A DNA stretch of 33,713 bases from CAZPRY01 sp964589175 (GTDB lineage Bacteria; Fidelibacterota; UBA2242): positions 1 through 33,713 of the forward strand of contig CAZPRY010000041.1 of the NCBI GenBank assembly GCA_964589175.1, given 5' to 3'. The notes beneath the pieces were generated by a model. It saw nothing but the letters and a program-made list of their open reading frames with translations, searched no databases and was not told the DNA's origin. Made by a program: the position numbers and the translations under genes. Shown piece after piece: positions 5,353 to 14,264 of the stretch. The first letter of the stretch is position 1. Every line of letters starts with the position of its first letter.

Positions 5353-6837
5353 ATGGCTGATACAACAAATTTAAATCCGGTTCTATTAATCGCTGTCCCC
5401 TTAGGACTCGCTTTTTTAATACCCCTGCTGGGACTTATTTCCAGAAAAAGTGCTAAATGGTTACCGGTGATTGGATTTCTTTTCAACCTCGTTTTAGCGC
5501 TGCTGATTTTACCACATTCCCTGAAGCAGCCAATAATCGTAGAAATCGCGGGATTTGCCCCACCATTCGGGATCAATCTCGTTGCTGGGCCAGTCGGTAT
5601 GTTGCTGGCAACATTAATTGCTCTTACCGGACTGCTCGTCGCCATATATGCCCTGAGATATATCAAGGAAGGTGCCCAGCAGAAATATCATATCCTGTTC
5701 TTGCTGTTATTAACCGGCGCCACCGGAGTTGTGCTAACCGGTGATATTTTCAATCTATTTGTCTTTTTCGAGATTCTCTGTATTTCCTCATACACCCTTG
5801 TCGCCTATCTCGGAAATCGAGCCGGACTGGAATCAGCTGTAAAATATCTCATTCAGGGATCCATTGGTTCCAGCCTTTTATTAATCGGTATCGGATTGCT
5901 CTACGGCCAATTTGGAACTTTGAATATGGCGGATTTAGCAAAGCAGATCGGTGATTACACCGAAGCGTCTGTTTTTATTCCCATGGTATTAATGATAACC
6001 GGGCTGGGAATCGAAGCCGCAATATTTCCATTAAATGCCTGGCTTCCCGATGCCCATTCATCAGCGCCTTCATCCATCAGTGCTATTCTTTCCGGAATTG
6101 CCATCGAAGTCGGACTCTATGCGGTTATTCGCGTCTTGTTTACAATATTCGCTGTTTCCAACTTTTTCATGTTTTTTACGGTTTTGGGAGTACTGACCAT
6201 CTTGATCGGTGAAATGAGCGCATTTGCTCAGAAAAATATCAAGCGAATGCTGGCTTATTCCAGTATCGGCCAGATTGGATTAATTGTTTTTGCGTTTGCA
6301 ATTTCCTCACAATTGGGAGTAGCAGGCGGGCTCTTTCAGATAATCAGTCACACACTGGGAAAAGCCCTGCTGTTTCTGTGCGCCGGATACATGATCTTTC
6401 GGACGGGTTCAATGGATATTTCGTCGTTTGAAGGAATTGGCAAGAAAATGCCGTTGACCGCTCTTTTCTTTACAATTGGTGCATTTTCGATTGTCGGATT
6501 GCCGCCATTTACCGGTTTCGCCAGCAAATTTGTGATTATCCGCGCCGCACTCGCCAAAGGAGAATTACTGTTTCAAATACTGATCGGAATCGTGTTAATT
6601 GGCACGATTATCGAAGGGGCCTATTTCTTCAAATTGATACAAACAATGTATTTCAAAGGGGTTCATAAAGCTGATAAAAGAGAGGAATCTCCTGTTACTG
6701 CCTTAATTCCGATGTTTGTTCTTGCGGGTTTAATAATATTTATCGGAATGTTTCCGAATTTTATTGCAAAAATATTGAATCCGGCGGCTTCAGAATTGCT
6801 CGATCGGGCAAAATATATAAGGAGTGTATTGGGATGA
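5353..6837 (+). CDS. MrpD-like ion-translocating subunit H (MbxH type)
   Basis: 494 residues, about 14 membrane helices, matching MrpD/NuoN/NuoM antiporter-like subunits. E140 lies in FVFFEILCISSYTLVAY (TM5). The discontinuous-helix region reads GLGIEAAIFPLNAWLPDAH (218-236). At the two places where NuoM/MrpD carry functional lysines, TM7 and TM8, this protein has Glu (E221 and E252). The later Lys in SHTLGKALLFL (K337) is kept. It overlaps the next gene by 4 bases. It should carry H+ or Na+ through the membrane, but its charge pattern differs from classic Mrp subunits. Confidence 0.88.
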   Translation: MADTTNLNPVLLIAVPLGLAFLIPLLGLISRKSAKWLPVIGFLFNLVLALLILPHSLKQPIIVEIAGFAPPFGINLVAGPVGMLLATLIALTGLLVAIYALRYIKEGAQQKYHILFLLLLTGATGVVLTGDIFNLFVFFEILCISSYTLVAYLGNRAGLESAVKYLIQGSIGSSLLLIGIGLLYGQFGTLNMADLAKQIGDYTEASVFIPMVLMITGLGIEAAIFPLNAWLPDAHSSAPSSISAILSGIAIEVGLYAVIRVLFTIFAVSNFFMFFTVLGVLTILIGEMSAFAQKNIKRMLAYSSIGQIGLIVFAFAISSQLGVAGGLFQIISHTLGKALLFLCAGYMIFRTGSMDISSFEGIGKKMPLTALFFTIGAFSIVGLPPFTGFASKFVIIRAALAKGELLFQILIGIVLIGTIIEGAYFFKLIQTMYFKGVHKADKREESPVTALIPMFVLAGLIIFIGMFPNFIAKILNPAASELLDRAKYIRSVLG

Positions 6838-8690
6838 GCTTAGAATTATTGATTATTGTTGCCTTCGGCAGTGCATTCCTTACCTATTTTGCAGGGAAAA
6901 TATCATCCACACTCAGAGATATACTTGCCCTGTTATTTTCCGTAGCGCTCGTTGTGATCGTGTCTTACTTATACAAAGTTGAGACAAATATTACACTTTA
7001 CGATGGATTTTTTGGATTGCCATTGCTAATGCGTCTGAATCCAATGGCATGGTTTTTTGCCATTGCTATCGTTAGTTCATCTGCCCTAGCCGTACTTTAT
7101 TCCCTGAGTTATATGAAGCATCGAGAAAGAACAGATTACTACTATTTCATGCTTCTCCTGATCAACGCCGCCATGCTTGCTATTGTTTTGTCCGGCGACC
7201 TGGTTTCCTTCTTTATTTCCTGGGAAATCATGAGCTGGTCAACCTTCCTTCTCATCAGTTACAACAGGAATGGTGCTCTTCCTGCGGGAATTAAATACAT
7301 CGTTATGTCGCTGATCGGCTCAATGTGTATGCTGGTAGGGATTCTTTCCATTTACACATCCTTTCATACCATTACGATCAGTGAAATTGTAAAACACATG
7401 GCAACCGCCACTGCAGGGTACAAACTTTTTCTGCTGATAATTTTCAGCATCACATTCGGAATAAAAAATGCTGTTATGCCATTGCATACATGGCTGCCCG
7501 ACGCCTACGCCGAATCCCCCTCTCCATTTTCAGCCGTGCTTTCAGGAATGCTCACCAGAATGGGAATTTTTGGTTTTCTGTTAATTATGTTCGTAATGGT
7601 CGGAGCCGAGAATACCTTTCACATGGGCAAGGGGTTTTTCAGTTACCATAACATTCTTGCCTGGTCAGGGGCGATTACGATTGTCATTCCAACCTTTATT
7701 GCCATGCTGCAGAATGACGCCAAAAAACTGCTTGCCTGGCACGGTATCGGACAAGGCGGATACATGATTGTCGGAATTGCTTTTGGTACGAGTCTCGGGC
7801 TTGCCGGCGGGATATTCCATACATTAAATCACGCAATCTATATTATTCTGCTCTTTCTCTCTGTCGGCGCTATTGAATACAGCACCAACGGTCTGCGGGA
7901 CCTCAATTCCCTGGGAGGTCTCTTTAAAAAAATGCCTGTCGCATTTCTGGGAGGTTTGTTAGGAATTTGCGGTCTGATCGGCATTCCACTGACTAATGGT
8001 TTCGTGTCAAAATGGATGATCTATAAGACCTTAATTTTGGGAAAAGCCCCATTTCTGGCTTTTGCTGCTTTATTGGGAACCTGGGGAACGATTCTATCCG
8101 TTTTTAAATTTTTACACAATCTCTATCTTGGTCAATTACCCCAAAAGCATCAAAACATTCAAAAGACTCCTCTGGCTATGCAGATCCCGATCGTCATTTT
8201 GTCATTGACAATACTTATATTTGGTATTTTACCGGGTTTACCACTAAAGGTCATCAACGCCATTATTGTGTCCTTTGGGTTTAACCCTCTCGCGGTATCC
8301 ATCTGGGGAGTTAGTTCAGAAACCGGAACCCTGAACATGATCAATATTTTTAGCGCTTTGCTGGTTGTCGGAGCAATTTTTTGGTTCATTTTCAGGGCTG
8401 CCCGCAAATCTACAACGGTCGATCAATATGATAATTACGCGGCCGGTGCTGCGATTCCCAAAGATAAATATAATTACACTGTCGAATTCTATGCTCCCTT
8501 TTATCGGATGGCTTCTCCCTTTCTCAAAGATGTTTTTGATATGCTGTATCAAAAAATTGCTCAATTCACAGAATTCGCCTGCGACAATATTAGAAAAATC
8601 TACACGGGTTGCGTTAGTGATTATGTAATCTACATTATCCTGTTTCTGGCACTTCTTATATCAGCTCAATTAAAATGGAGTGTGTTTTAA
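6834..8690 (+). CDS. Second MrpD-like ion-translocating subunit H' with C-terminal extension
   Basis: 618 residues. The antiporter-like core holds E131 (ISWEIMSWSTFLL), K211 (FGIKNAVMPLHTWLPDAYAE) and R242 in place of the TM8 Lys. At NHAIYIILLFL (332-342) the Lys usual in HAxxKALLFL is Ile (I337). After about residue 490 a long C-terminal region follows: a soluble stretch (NYAAGAAIPKDKYNYTVEFY), an amphipathic part, and a final membrane helix (near 596-612). This could brace the complex from the side as the NuoL arm does. Two consecutive MrpD-like genes (H, H') are a mark of Mbx/Mbs rather than Mbh clusters. Confidence 0.87.
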   Translation: MSLELLIIVAFGSAFLTYFAGKISSTLRDILALLFSVALVVIVSYLYKVETNITLYDGFFGLPLLMRLNPMAWFFAIAIVSSSALAVLYSLSYMKHRERTDYYYFMLLLINAAMLAIVLSGDLVSFFISWEIMSWSTFLLISYNRNGALPAGIKYIVMSLIGSMCMLVGILSIYTSFHTITISEIVKHMATATAGYKLFLLIIFSITFGIKNAVMPLHTWLPDAYAESPSPFSAVLSGMLTRMGIFGFLLIMFVMVGAENTFHMGKGFFSYHNILAWSGAITIVIPTFIAMLQNDAKKLLAWHGIGQGGYMIVGIAFGTSLGLAGGIFHTLNHAIYIILLFLSVGAIEYSTNGLRDLNSLGGLFKKMPVAFLGGLLGICGLIGIPLTNGFVSKWMIYKTLILGKAPFLAFAALLGTWGTILSVFKFLHNLYLGQLPQKHQNIQKTPLAMQIPIVILSLTILIFGILPGLPLKVINAIIVSFGFNPLAVSIWGVSSETGTLNMINIFSALLVVGAIFWFIFRAARKSTTVDQYDNYAAGAAIPKDKYNYTVEFYAPFYRMASPFLKDVFDMLYQKIAQFTEFACDNIRKIYTGCVSDYVIYIILFLALLISAQLKWSVF

Positions 8691-9625
8691 TGGAAATACT
8701 ATCACTATTCATATCGCCCCTACTGGCTTTAACCATCGGGTTACTTTTTCTCGGAATATCCCGGAAAATCACGGCGAAAATTCACTGGCGCTATGGGCCA
8801 CCAGTTTACCAGCCGCTGATTGATGTCATCCGATCTTTCAGTCAAAAAAGCATCAGTCACGGATCGTTTTTTGATTTCGGAATCATCCTGTCTCTGAGCA
8901 GTTCCGTTGTGCTGATCTACTTTTTACCAATCGGTGAATTATATGCAATGACATCGGGCGGGTTAATTGCTTTTTTGTATCTCATGCTCTTAGGCCCTTT
9001 TGGAATAGCATTAAGTTCGGCTGCTTCCGGAAATCCCAACTCAAGCATCGGGGTATCCAGAAAATTTCTGCTTGCGCTTGCTTACGAAGTACCCCTGCTT
9101 CTGGTTCTGCTCACGGTTATGACCCATTATAACACAATTTCACTGGTGGAAATTGTAAACATCCAGGCAAGTACCGGTATGGCTTTTTGTTCCTGGGCAT
9201 TGATTCTGCCCGGCATCGCTTATTTCCTGACTCTTCCGGCTATTCTGGGGGTGAGACCCTTTGAAATCGTCAGCGCTCCCCAAGAAATCTCATCGGGACC
9301 GATCGCCGAGTTTGGCGGTAAGCATCTGGCATTTTACACCTTACAACATGCTTTACATATGTTTGTAGGACTTGCTCTTTTTGTCGATATCTTCCTTGGG
9401 GGTGGAACCTTATTCGGCTTATTAAATCCAATTGCAGGAACAGGATGGGCAACGATTCTGGGAATCATTATCTTTCTACTAAAGATGTTCGTCGTTTTGG
9501 TTATTGGGCTTTTTATCAATGCCGTTTATCCCCGTTTCAGGATTGAGCAGGCGATGCAGTATTTGTGGAAATGGCCGACAGCGATTGCTTTTGTTGGATT
9601 GGTCATAGTAGTAATACTTAATTAA
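8690..9625 (+). CDS. NuoH-like membrane anchor subunit (MbxM type)
   Basis: 311 residues from the ATG at 8690, which overlaps the stop of the previous gene by one base (TAATG) and has GGAG 9 bases upstream. An ATG at 8675 would give 5 more residues but sits on the ribosome site. About eight membrane helices. The loop RRYGP-like segment WRYGPPVYQPLIDVIRSF and the APQEISSGPIAEFGGKHLAF region are the NuoH/HycD signatures; the latter faces the NuoB/NuoD-like subunits. This subunit links the soluble electron-transfer part to the ion-pumping arm. Confidence 0.9.
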   Translation: MEILSLFISPLLALTIGLLFLGISRKITAKIHWRYGPPVYQPLIDVIRSFSQKSISHGSFFDFGIILSLSSSVVLIYFLPIGELYAMTSGGLIAFLYLMLLGPFGIALSSAASGNPNSSIGVSRKFLLALAYEVPLLLVLLTVMTHYNTISLVEIVNIQASTGMAFCSWALILPGIAYFLTLPAILGVRPFEIVSAPQEISSGPIAEFGGKHLAFYTLQHALHMFVGLALFVDIFLGGGTLFGLLNPIAGTGWATILGIIIFLLKMFVVLVIGLFINAVYPRFRIEQAMQYLWKWPTAIAFVGLVIVVILN

Positions 9626-9643
9626 TTATCAGGACAGATCAAA

Positions 9644-10198
9644 ATGGATAGAAATCAAATCAGTAAGTGGTTAAAAAATCCCGGTAAAATGGCTAACAAA
9701 TATTCCTTCCATGTTGTCTATTTTTGTACCGGGTGCGGAATCATTGAAATACCACCATCCATTACCACCCGCTGGGATGCGGAGCGCTTTGGCATCATTC
9801 CTGTTGCTACGCCACGTCAGGCAAATCTGTTTTTAATCACCGGTTACGTCTCGACAAAGACATTAAAAGCGATTATCAGAACCTATGAACAGATGCCGGA
9901 ACCCAAATACACAGTGGCATTTGGTTCCTGTCCAATAAACGGCGGAATGTATTACGATTCCTATAATACCATCACCAGCCTGGACAAATATATCCCGGTT
10001 GACGGCTACATTGCAGGGTGCATGCCCCGACCGGAAGCGGTCTTCATTGGTGTCACCCATTTATGGAAACTTATTGACATGGACAAAGCCGATGGATACA
10101 AACGATATCGGGAAGATTATGCACTGTACCGAGCAAACCAGGAGCAGCTATTCGGTGAACTGGATTGGCCTCCACTCTTTCAACGTGAGAAAAATTAA
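9644..10198 (+). CDS. NuoB-like [4Fe-4S] subunit (MbxJ type)
   Basis: 184 residues. The four cluster ligands are visible: C28 and C31 (YFCTGCGIIE), C96 (GSCPINGG) and C126 (AGCMPRPE). The CxxC spacing at the N-terminus is that of hydrogenase-type small subunits, not the CC of complex I NuoB. This cluster (N2-like, proximal) is the last electron carrier before the active site in the family. The gene lies 18 bases after the NuoH-like gene and in the order J-K-L typical of Mbh/Mbx. A C-terminal tail of about 35 residues is Tyr/Arg/Glu-rich. Confidence 0.93.
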   Translation: MDRNQISKWLKNPGKMANKYSFHVVYFCTGCGIIEIPPSITTRWDAERFGIIPVATPRQANLFLITGYVSTKTLKAIIRTYEQMPEPKYTVAFGSCPINGGMYYDSYNTITSLDKYIPVDGYIAGCMPRPEAVFIGVTHLWKLIDMDKADGYKRYREDYALYRANQEQLFGELDWPPLFQREKN

Positions 10199-10237
10199 GC
10201 ATTACAATGGACGCTTGTAAAAAAGGAAAATTTTAAG

Positions 10238-10759
10238 ATGGAGATTCTGAAACAAAAGCTATCATCCAACTTCAACGGTCTTGATATTCGCATTCCCGGT
10301 GAGACAAGAATGATTATCAGCACCGTAAAAGAATCGATGCTTTCGCTACTTAGTTACCTTAAAAACGATGGGTACGAACACCTGGCGTTAATCTCCTGTA
10401 ACGACTGGATCGATGCTGGAAAGTTGGAGCTAATCTACATTCTTTCCGCCTACATGGCAGATGATACACAATACAAGGAAAAAGAAACAAGGAATATCAT
10501 TATCAAAACAATGATTTCCCGTGATACTTCTAAATTTTTAACCATTACGAATCTGTATAACAGTGCCGAGCCCTACGAACGGGAACTGCATGAAATGTTC
10601 GGCATCGTCTTCGAAGGGCACCCCCGTTTGACGCCGCTGATGCTAGAACGTGAATATAAAATTCCTCCCTTTCGTAAAGATTTTGATACCATGGCATACG
10701 TAGATAATACTTTTGGAAAAATTCCTTCCATCCAGGAACGAAAGGAAGGAATGCAATGA
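10238..10759 (+). CDS. NuoC-like 30-kDa subunit (MbxK type)
   Basis: 173 residues. The NuoC signature PYERELHEMFGIVFEGHP lies at about 111-128, followed by RLTPLMLE. The N-terminal alpha/beta domain reads ISTVKESMLSLLSYLKNDG. The gene overlaps the NuoD-like gene by 4 bases (ATGA), so the two subunits are probably made in equal amounts. In the family it forms the soluble scaffold next to the large subunit and holds no cofactor. Confidence 0.92.
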   Translation: MEILKQKLSSNFNGLDIRIPGETRMIISTVKESMLSLLSYLKNDGYEHLALISCNDWIDAGKLELIYILSAYMADDTQYKEKETRNIIIKTMISRDTSKFLTITNLYNSAEPYERELHEMFGIVFEGHPRLTPLMLEREYKIPPFRKDFDTMAYVDNTFGKIPSIQERKEGMQ

Positions 10760-11856
10760 GAGAACTTGAGCTTTATTTTGGTCCGCAGCACCTCGGAATG
10801 GTCGGAAATTTTAGCATTACTTTAAAAGTTGAAGGCGATCGAATTGTCCAGGCGGATGCTAATCCCGGATTTTTACACCGTGGTTTTGAAAAACTCATGG
10901 AGTTGAGAACCTGGATGCAAAACTTTCCATTAGTCTGCCGGATTAATGTCGTCGAACCCGATCACATGGAATTGATTTACTCCATGGGTGTGGAAAAATT
11001 AGCCGGTATCGAAGTTCCGGAAAGGGGAAAATTTATCAGGAGTATTTTCTGTGAAATGGCGCGAGTCGGATCACATCTGTTTGGACTCTGGGCTTATGCA
11101 AATATGCTCGGCTTCGATACAGTTGCAAACTGGGCAATGTATCACAGAGATCTTTTACTGGACCTCTTTGAGGAGCTTACCGGAGCACGCGTCTATCATA
11201 TCTATCTTCGTCCCGGCGGAGTTCGGCGCGATTTTCCAGAAGGTTTCACCGATAAACTGGTCGAGACCTTACATAAAATCGGTGGCAAAGTACCGGATTA
11301 TAACGCCACCTTTTTCGAAAACAGCCTTTTTAAACAACGAGCCGAAGGTATTGGGATTGTTACACGTGAAGAAGCCATCCGGATGGGCGCCGTTGGGCAC
11401 ACCATTAAGGCAACTGGTATGAAGTATGATATTCGTAAAATTGAACCATACGATGCCTACGATCAGGTAGATTTCGATATTCCGGTAAGAACCGATGGAG
11501 ACGCCTATTCAAGGCTTTTAGCCATTCGAGATGATATGATCGAAAGTGTGCATATGATCTTTAAGCTGATCGATAAAATGCCGAAAAGCGGCGCGGTCTA
11601 TACAAAAACGCCAAATCCATTCAAGTGGACGATTCCCAAGGGTGAAGCCTATGTCAGGTGTGAATCTTCGCGGGGAGAACTGGGACTATACATGGTTAGT
11701 AATGGCGGCGATAAACCCTATCGGGTCCATTTCAATACACCTTCCTATAATCATGGGCTGACCGTATTGGAAAAAGCGTTGGTAGGTGAGAGCGTATCGG
11801 ACGTGGGCAATATTATGATCAGTTTATATGTTGTCGCCCCGGAAATAGACAGATAA
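10756..11856 (+). CDS. NuoD/hydrogenase-large-like subunit without [NiFe] ligands (MbxL type)
   Basis: 366 residues matching NuoD and group-4 hydrogenase large subunits: PGFLHRGFEKLME (38-50), GVEKLAGIEVPER (78-90), ARVGSHLFGLWAYANMLGFD. Hydrogenases need two CxxC motifs. Here the N-terminal one is reduced to a lone C61 (LVCRINVVEPDH), and the C-terminal DPCxxC position reads YVVAPEIDR (358-366), i.e. Val and Glu where the two Cys would be. That is the pattern of complex I NuoD. No [NiFe] centre can form, so the protein is not a hydrogenase. The true electron acceptor or donor at this site is unknown: quinone-like, sulfur or protein. There is a full C-terminus without a processed tail. Confidence 0.9.
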   Translation: MRELELYFGPQHLGMVGNFSITLKVEGDRIVQADANPGFLHRGFEKLMELRTWMQNFPLVCRINVVEPDHMELIYSMGVEKLAGIEVPERGKFIRSIFCEMARVGSHLFGLWAYANMLGFDTVANWAMYHRDLLLDLFEELTGARVYHIYLRPGGVRRDFPEGFTDKLVETLHKIGGKVPDYNATFFENSLFKQRAEGIGIVTREEAIRMGAVGHTIKATGMKYDIRKIEPYDAYDQVDFDIPVRTDGDAYSRLLAIRDDMIESVHMIFKLIDKMPKSGAVYTKTPNPFKWTIPKGEAYVRCESSRGELGLYMVSNGGDKPYRVHFNTPSYNHGLTVLEKALVGESVSDVGNIMISLYVVAPEIDR

Positions 11857-11872
11857 AAATATAGGATATAAA

Positions 11873-13729
11873 ATGCCAAAAACGAGCTTTGTCAATCCAT
11901 TTAAAGCAATAAAATACCTCTTCGAGAAACCACAAACACTGAAATACCCTTTTGAAACGAAAGAAATCGCCGACCGGTACCGGGGCTTTCACAAAAACGA
12001 TTGGAAAAAATGCACCGGTTGCGGAAACTGCGCAGATATCTGCCCCAATAAGGCGATTACAATGCTGGAAATCTCTGAATTAGTGAATAAACCTGAAGAA
12101 GGAAAAAAGAATGAAAGACCCCAGCTGGATTACGGAAGATGTTGTTTCTGTGGATTGTGTGTGGATATTTGTCCTCCTGGCTCTCTGACTCTGACAAAAG
12201 ATTTCTTCCATATCCATTTTGACACCAGCACTTTTACTTTTATCCCGAAGGATGAAAAACATGCCCCTAACACATATAAATCCGCTGCGGATTACTCGAT
12301 ATTTCAAGCCAGCCTGTCCCATCGTAAAGAAAACTATAACGGCTTTTCTCCGGACATGCGCTATGCATTATTTGAACCGAACAGAGTAACAATGCCCGAA
12401 GTAGAACCTGACGAGCGGAAGCTCTCATTTATTGAACAAGTAATCGGCTACGATAAAGTGCAGGCGAAAGCGGAAGCCGGTCGTTGCCTAGAATGCAAAC
12501 TCTGCGAAGAAGCGTGCCCGGCACATCTAAAAATCTCCGATTATATTGACGCCATTTACAGAGATGCTTCCGATGAGTCGCTCAAAATTATTTTTGAAGA
12601 CAACCCCATTCCCTCCATCTGCGGCAGAATATGCATGGCGCATTGCGAAGATGCCTGCTCACTGCATATCAGGGGTGATTCACTTGCTATCCGATGGCTC
12701 AAGAGATACGCAGCCGATCAAATCAAGAATTTTAAAGAAGAACTGGAAATCAATCCCGGAAAACCGAGCGGAAAAAAAGTAGCCATTATCGGCGCCGGCC
12801 CCAGTGGCTTGTCACTGGCATATTTCTTACGTCTTCAGGGACACGAAGTCGTTGTCTATGATGAGCTACCCGGTGGCGGCGGAGTTATCAGAACGGGACC
12901 GCCTACTTACCGTCTACCCCTCGATGCCATCGACAAGGATGTTCACCATATCGAGTCTCTCGGTGTCGAATTTAAATTCAATACAAGGGTAGGTAAAGAT
13001 ATTGAATTTGAAGAGTTGCAGAAAGATAATGATGCTGTATTTATCGGAATCGGAAACACAGTTAGTTTTTCCACCCAGGTGAAAAATTCCGAAAAATGTG
13101 ACCTTGCACTCGCTTTCCTCAAAGACAATAAAATTGGCAAACAGCGCGAAGTGACGGATGATATCATTGTCATTGGCGGTGGCAACGTCGCCATGGATGT
13201 TGCCCGAGAATCCATTCGATTACAGCACATCCAATTCCCCAAACAACCGGTAAGCACGAAAACAGTATCATTAGAGGACTGGGACCAGTTACCGGCAACG
13301 GAAACGGAAATCAGAGAAGCCAGGGAAGAGGGTATTCAGTTTAACCCGGCTTGGGGTCCCAAAGAGGTTGTTCTCGATGACAACGGCAATATCAAAGGGC
13401 TATTATGCAAAAAAGTGAAATCGGTTTTTGATGAACAGGGCAGATTTTCTCCAACCTTTTATGAAGGAGAGGAACAGTTCCTGAAAGGTTCAATGATCAT
13501 CGAAGCGATTGGACAGCGAGCCGATTTTTCATTTCTTCCCGAAACACTGTCCAATCAGATTGAATTCACTGAAAGAAAAAAGGTCAAAGTTGATGTCAAT
13601 GGTATGACCACAATTCCGGGAGTATTTGCCGGTGGAGACATTGTCAATATAAACCTGGATGCAGTTACCGCAATCGCCGATGCAAAAGTTGCTGCAGAAG
13701 GTATAAATAAATATCTACAATACGATTAA
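11873..13729 (+). CDS. Fusion of NuoI-like ferredoxin subunit and GltD/NfnB-type NAD(P)H flavoprotein
   Basis: 618 residues with two parts. Residues 1-140 are an MbxN/NuoI-like subunit with two [4Fe-4S] motifs (C47, C50, C53, C57 and C90, C93, C96, C100). Residues 180-618 are a GltD/NfnB-like oxidoreductase: Fe-S motifs C205/C208/C211/C215 and C250/C254/C258/C262, an FAD site VAIIGAGPSGLSLAYFL (303-319), a nucleotide site IIVIGGGNVAMDVARESIRL (431-450), and a flavin motif GVFAGGD (583-589). There is no glutamate synthase large subunit nearby, so an amino-acid role is unlikely. As the last electron-transfer gene of the cluster it should bring NAD(P)H or ferredoxin electrons to the membrane complex. 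Similar pairings are, from memory, known in Thermotogales. Confidence 0.9.
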   Translation: MPKTSFVNPFKAIKYLFEKPQTLKYPFETKEIADRYRGFHKNDWKKCTGCGNCADICPNKAITMLEISELVNKPEEGKKNERPQLDYGRCCFCGLCVDICPPGSLTLTKDFFHIHFDTSTFTFIPKDEKHAPNTYKSAADYSIFQASLSHRKENYNGFSPDMRYALFEPNRVTMPEVEPDERKLSFIEQVIGYDKVQAKAEAGRCLECKLCEEACPAHLKISDYIDAIYRDASDESLKIIFEDNPIPSICGRICMAHCEDACSLHIRGDSLAIRWLKRYAADQIKNFKEELEINPGKPSGKKVAIIGAGPSGLSLAYFLRLQGHEVVVYDELPGGGGVIRTGPPTYRLPLDAIDKDVHHIESLGVEFKFNTRVGKDIEFEELQKDNDAVFIGIGNTVSFSTQVKNSEKCDLALAFLKDNKIGKQREVTDDIIVIGGGNVAMDVARESIRLQHIQFPKQPVSTKTVSLEDWDQLPATETEIREAREEGIQFNPAWGPKEVVLDDNGNIKGLLCKKVKSVFDEQGRFSPTFYEGEEQFLKGSMIIEAIGQRADFSFLPETLSNQIEFTERKKVKVDVNGMTTIPGVFAGGDIVNINLDAVTAIADAKVAAEGINKYLQYD

Positions 13730-13749
13730 AAACAACAAGTGAGGTAATT

Positions 13750-14136
13750 ATGTTAAAATCGTTGAAAGCAAAAGATGTTATGCTGAAAGAGATCATCGTT
13801 ACTGGACCGGATGTTCCTCTAAAAATGGCGGTGACAAAATTACTCGAAAACAAAATCAGTAGTATGCCAGTAGTCAATGATGCCGGCAAATTGGTAGGCG
13901 TCATTTCCTGTGAAGATGTTCTGAATGTAGCATTCGATGGTTATCTCAATATCACTAAAGTTGAAACGGTCATGACGAAAAATGTTGTTTATTTTGAACC
14001 GGATACTAATTTGGAAGAAATTGCTCTCGTTATTGCTAAAAAACACTTCCATAGAATACCGATCGTTAAGGATGGTAAGCTAATAGGAATTGTTTCAAGA
14101 AGAGATATTGTGAAAAATATTTTTCACCTGATGTAG
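13750..14136 (+). CDS. CBS-domain pair protein
   Basis: 128 residues made of two CBS domains and almost nothing else: about 8-62 (VMLKEIIVTGPDVPLKMAVT, then ISSMPVVNDAGKLVGVISCEDVL) and about 72-126 (VMTKNVVYFEPDTNLEEIAL, then HFHRIPIVKDGKLIGIVSRRD). Such pairs (Bateman modules) bind adenosine nucleotides. A GTGAGG-type ribosome site precedes the ATG, 20 bases after the fusion gene. Since it is the last gene of the Mbx-like cluster, it may sense AMP/ATP or NAD(H) for that complex (inference). The base composition matches the preceding genes. Confidence 0.85.
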   Translation: MLKSLKAKDVMLKEIIVTGPDVPLKMAVTKLLENKISSMPVVNDAGKLVGVISCEDVLNVAFDGYLNITKVETVMTKNVVYFEPDTNLEEIALVIAKKHFHRIPIVKDGKLIGIVSRRDIVKNIFHLM

Positions 14137-14246
14137 TTAATTCTCTCCCATCTGTAAAATTTATCGATCAATTTATTCCCCCCACGTAACCTCACCGGAG
14201 ATACACATAGAAAACATTGGGCTAATCATAGCGCAGTCATCGCGAT

Positions 14247-14264
14247 TCCCCGATTTTTCGGGGA
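14247..14264 (+). terminator. Short GC hairpin after the CBS gene
   Basis: TCCCCGA-TTTT-TCGGGGA, a perfect 7-bp stem with a 4-base loop, 110 bases after the CBS gene. No T-run follows. It is a candidate end of the Mbx transcript or a small repeat element. Confidence 0.35.

Noticed and set aside
10756..11856. Catalytic subunit of a [NiFe] hydrogenase
   Set aside because: The CxxC pair at each end is missing (lone C61; Val and Glu at the C-terminal positions).
11873..13729. Glutamate synthase small subunit
   Set aside because: There is no large subunit gene, and the protein is fused to a NuoI-like ferredoxin part inside an Mbx-type operon.
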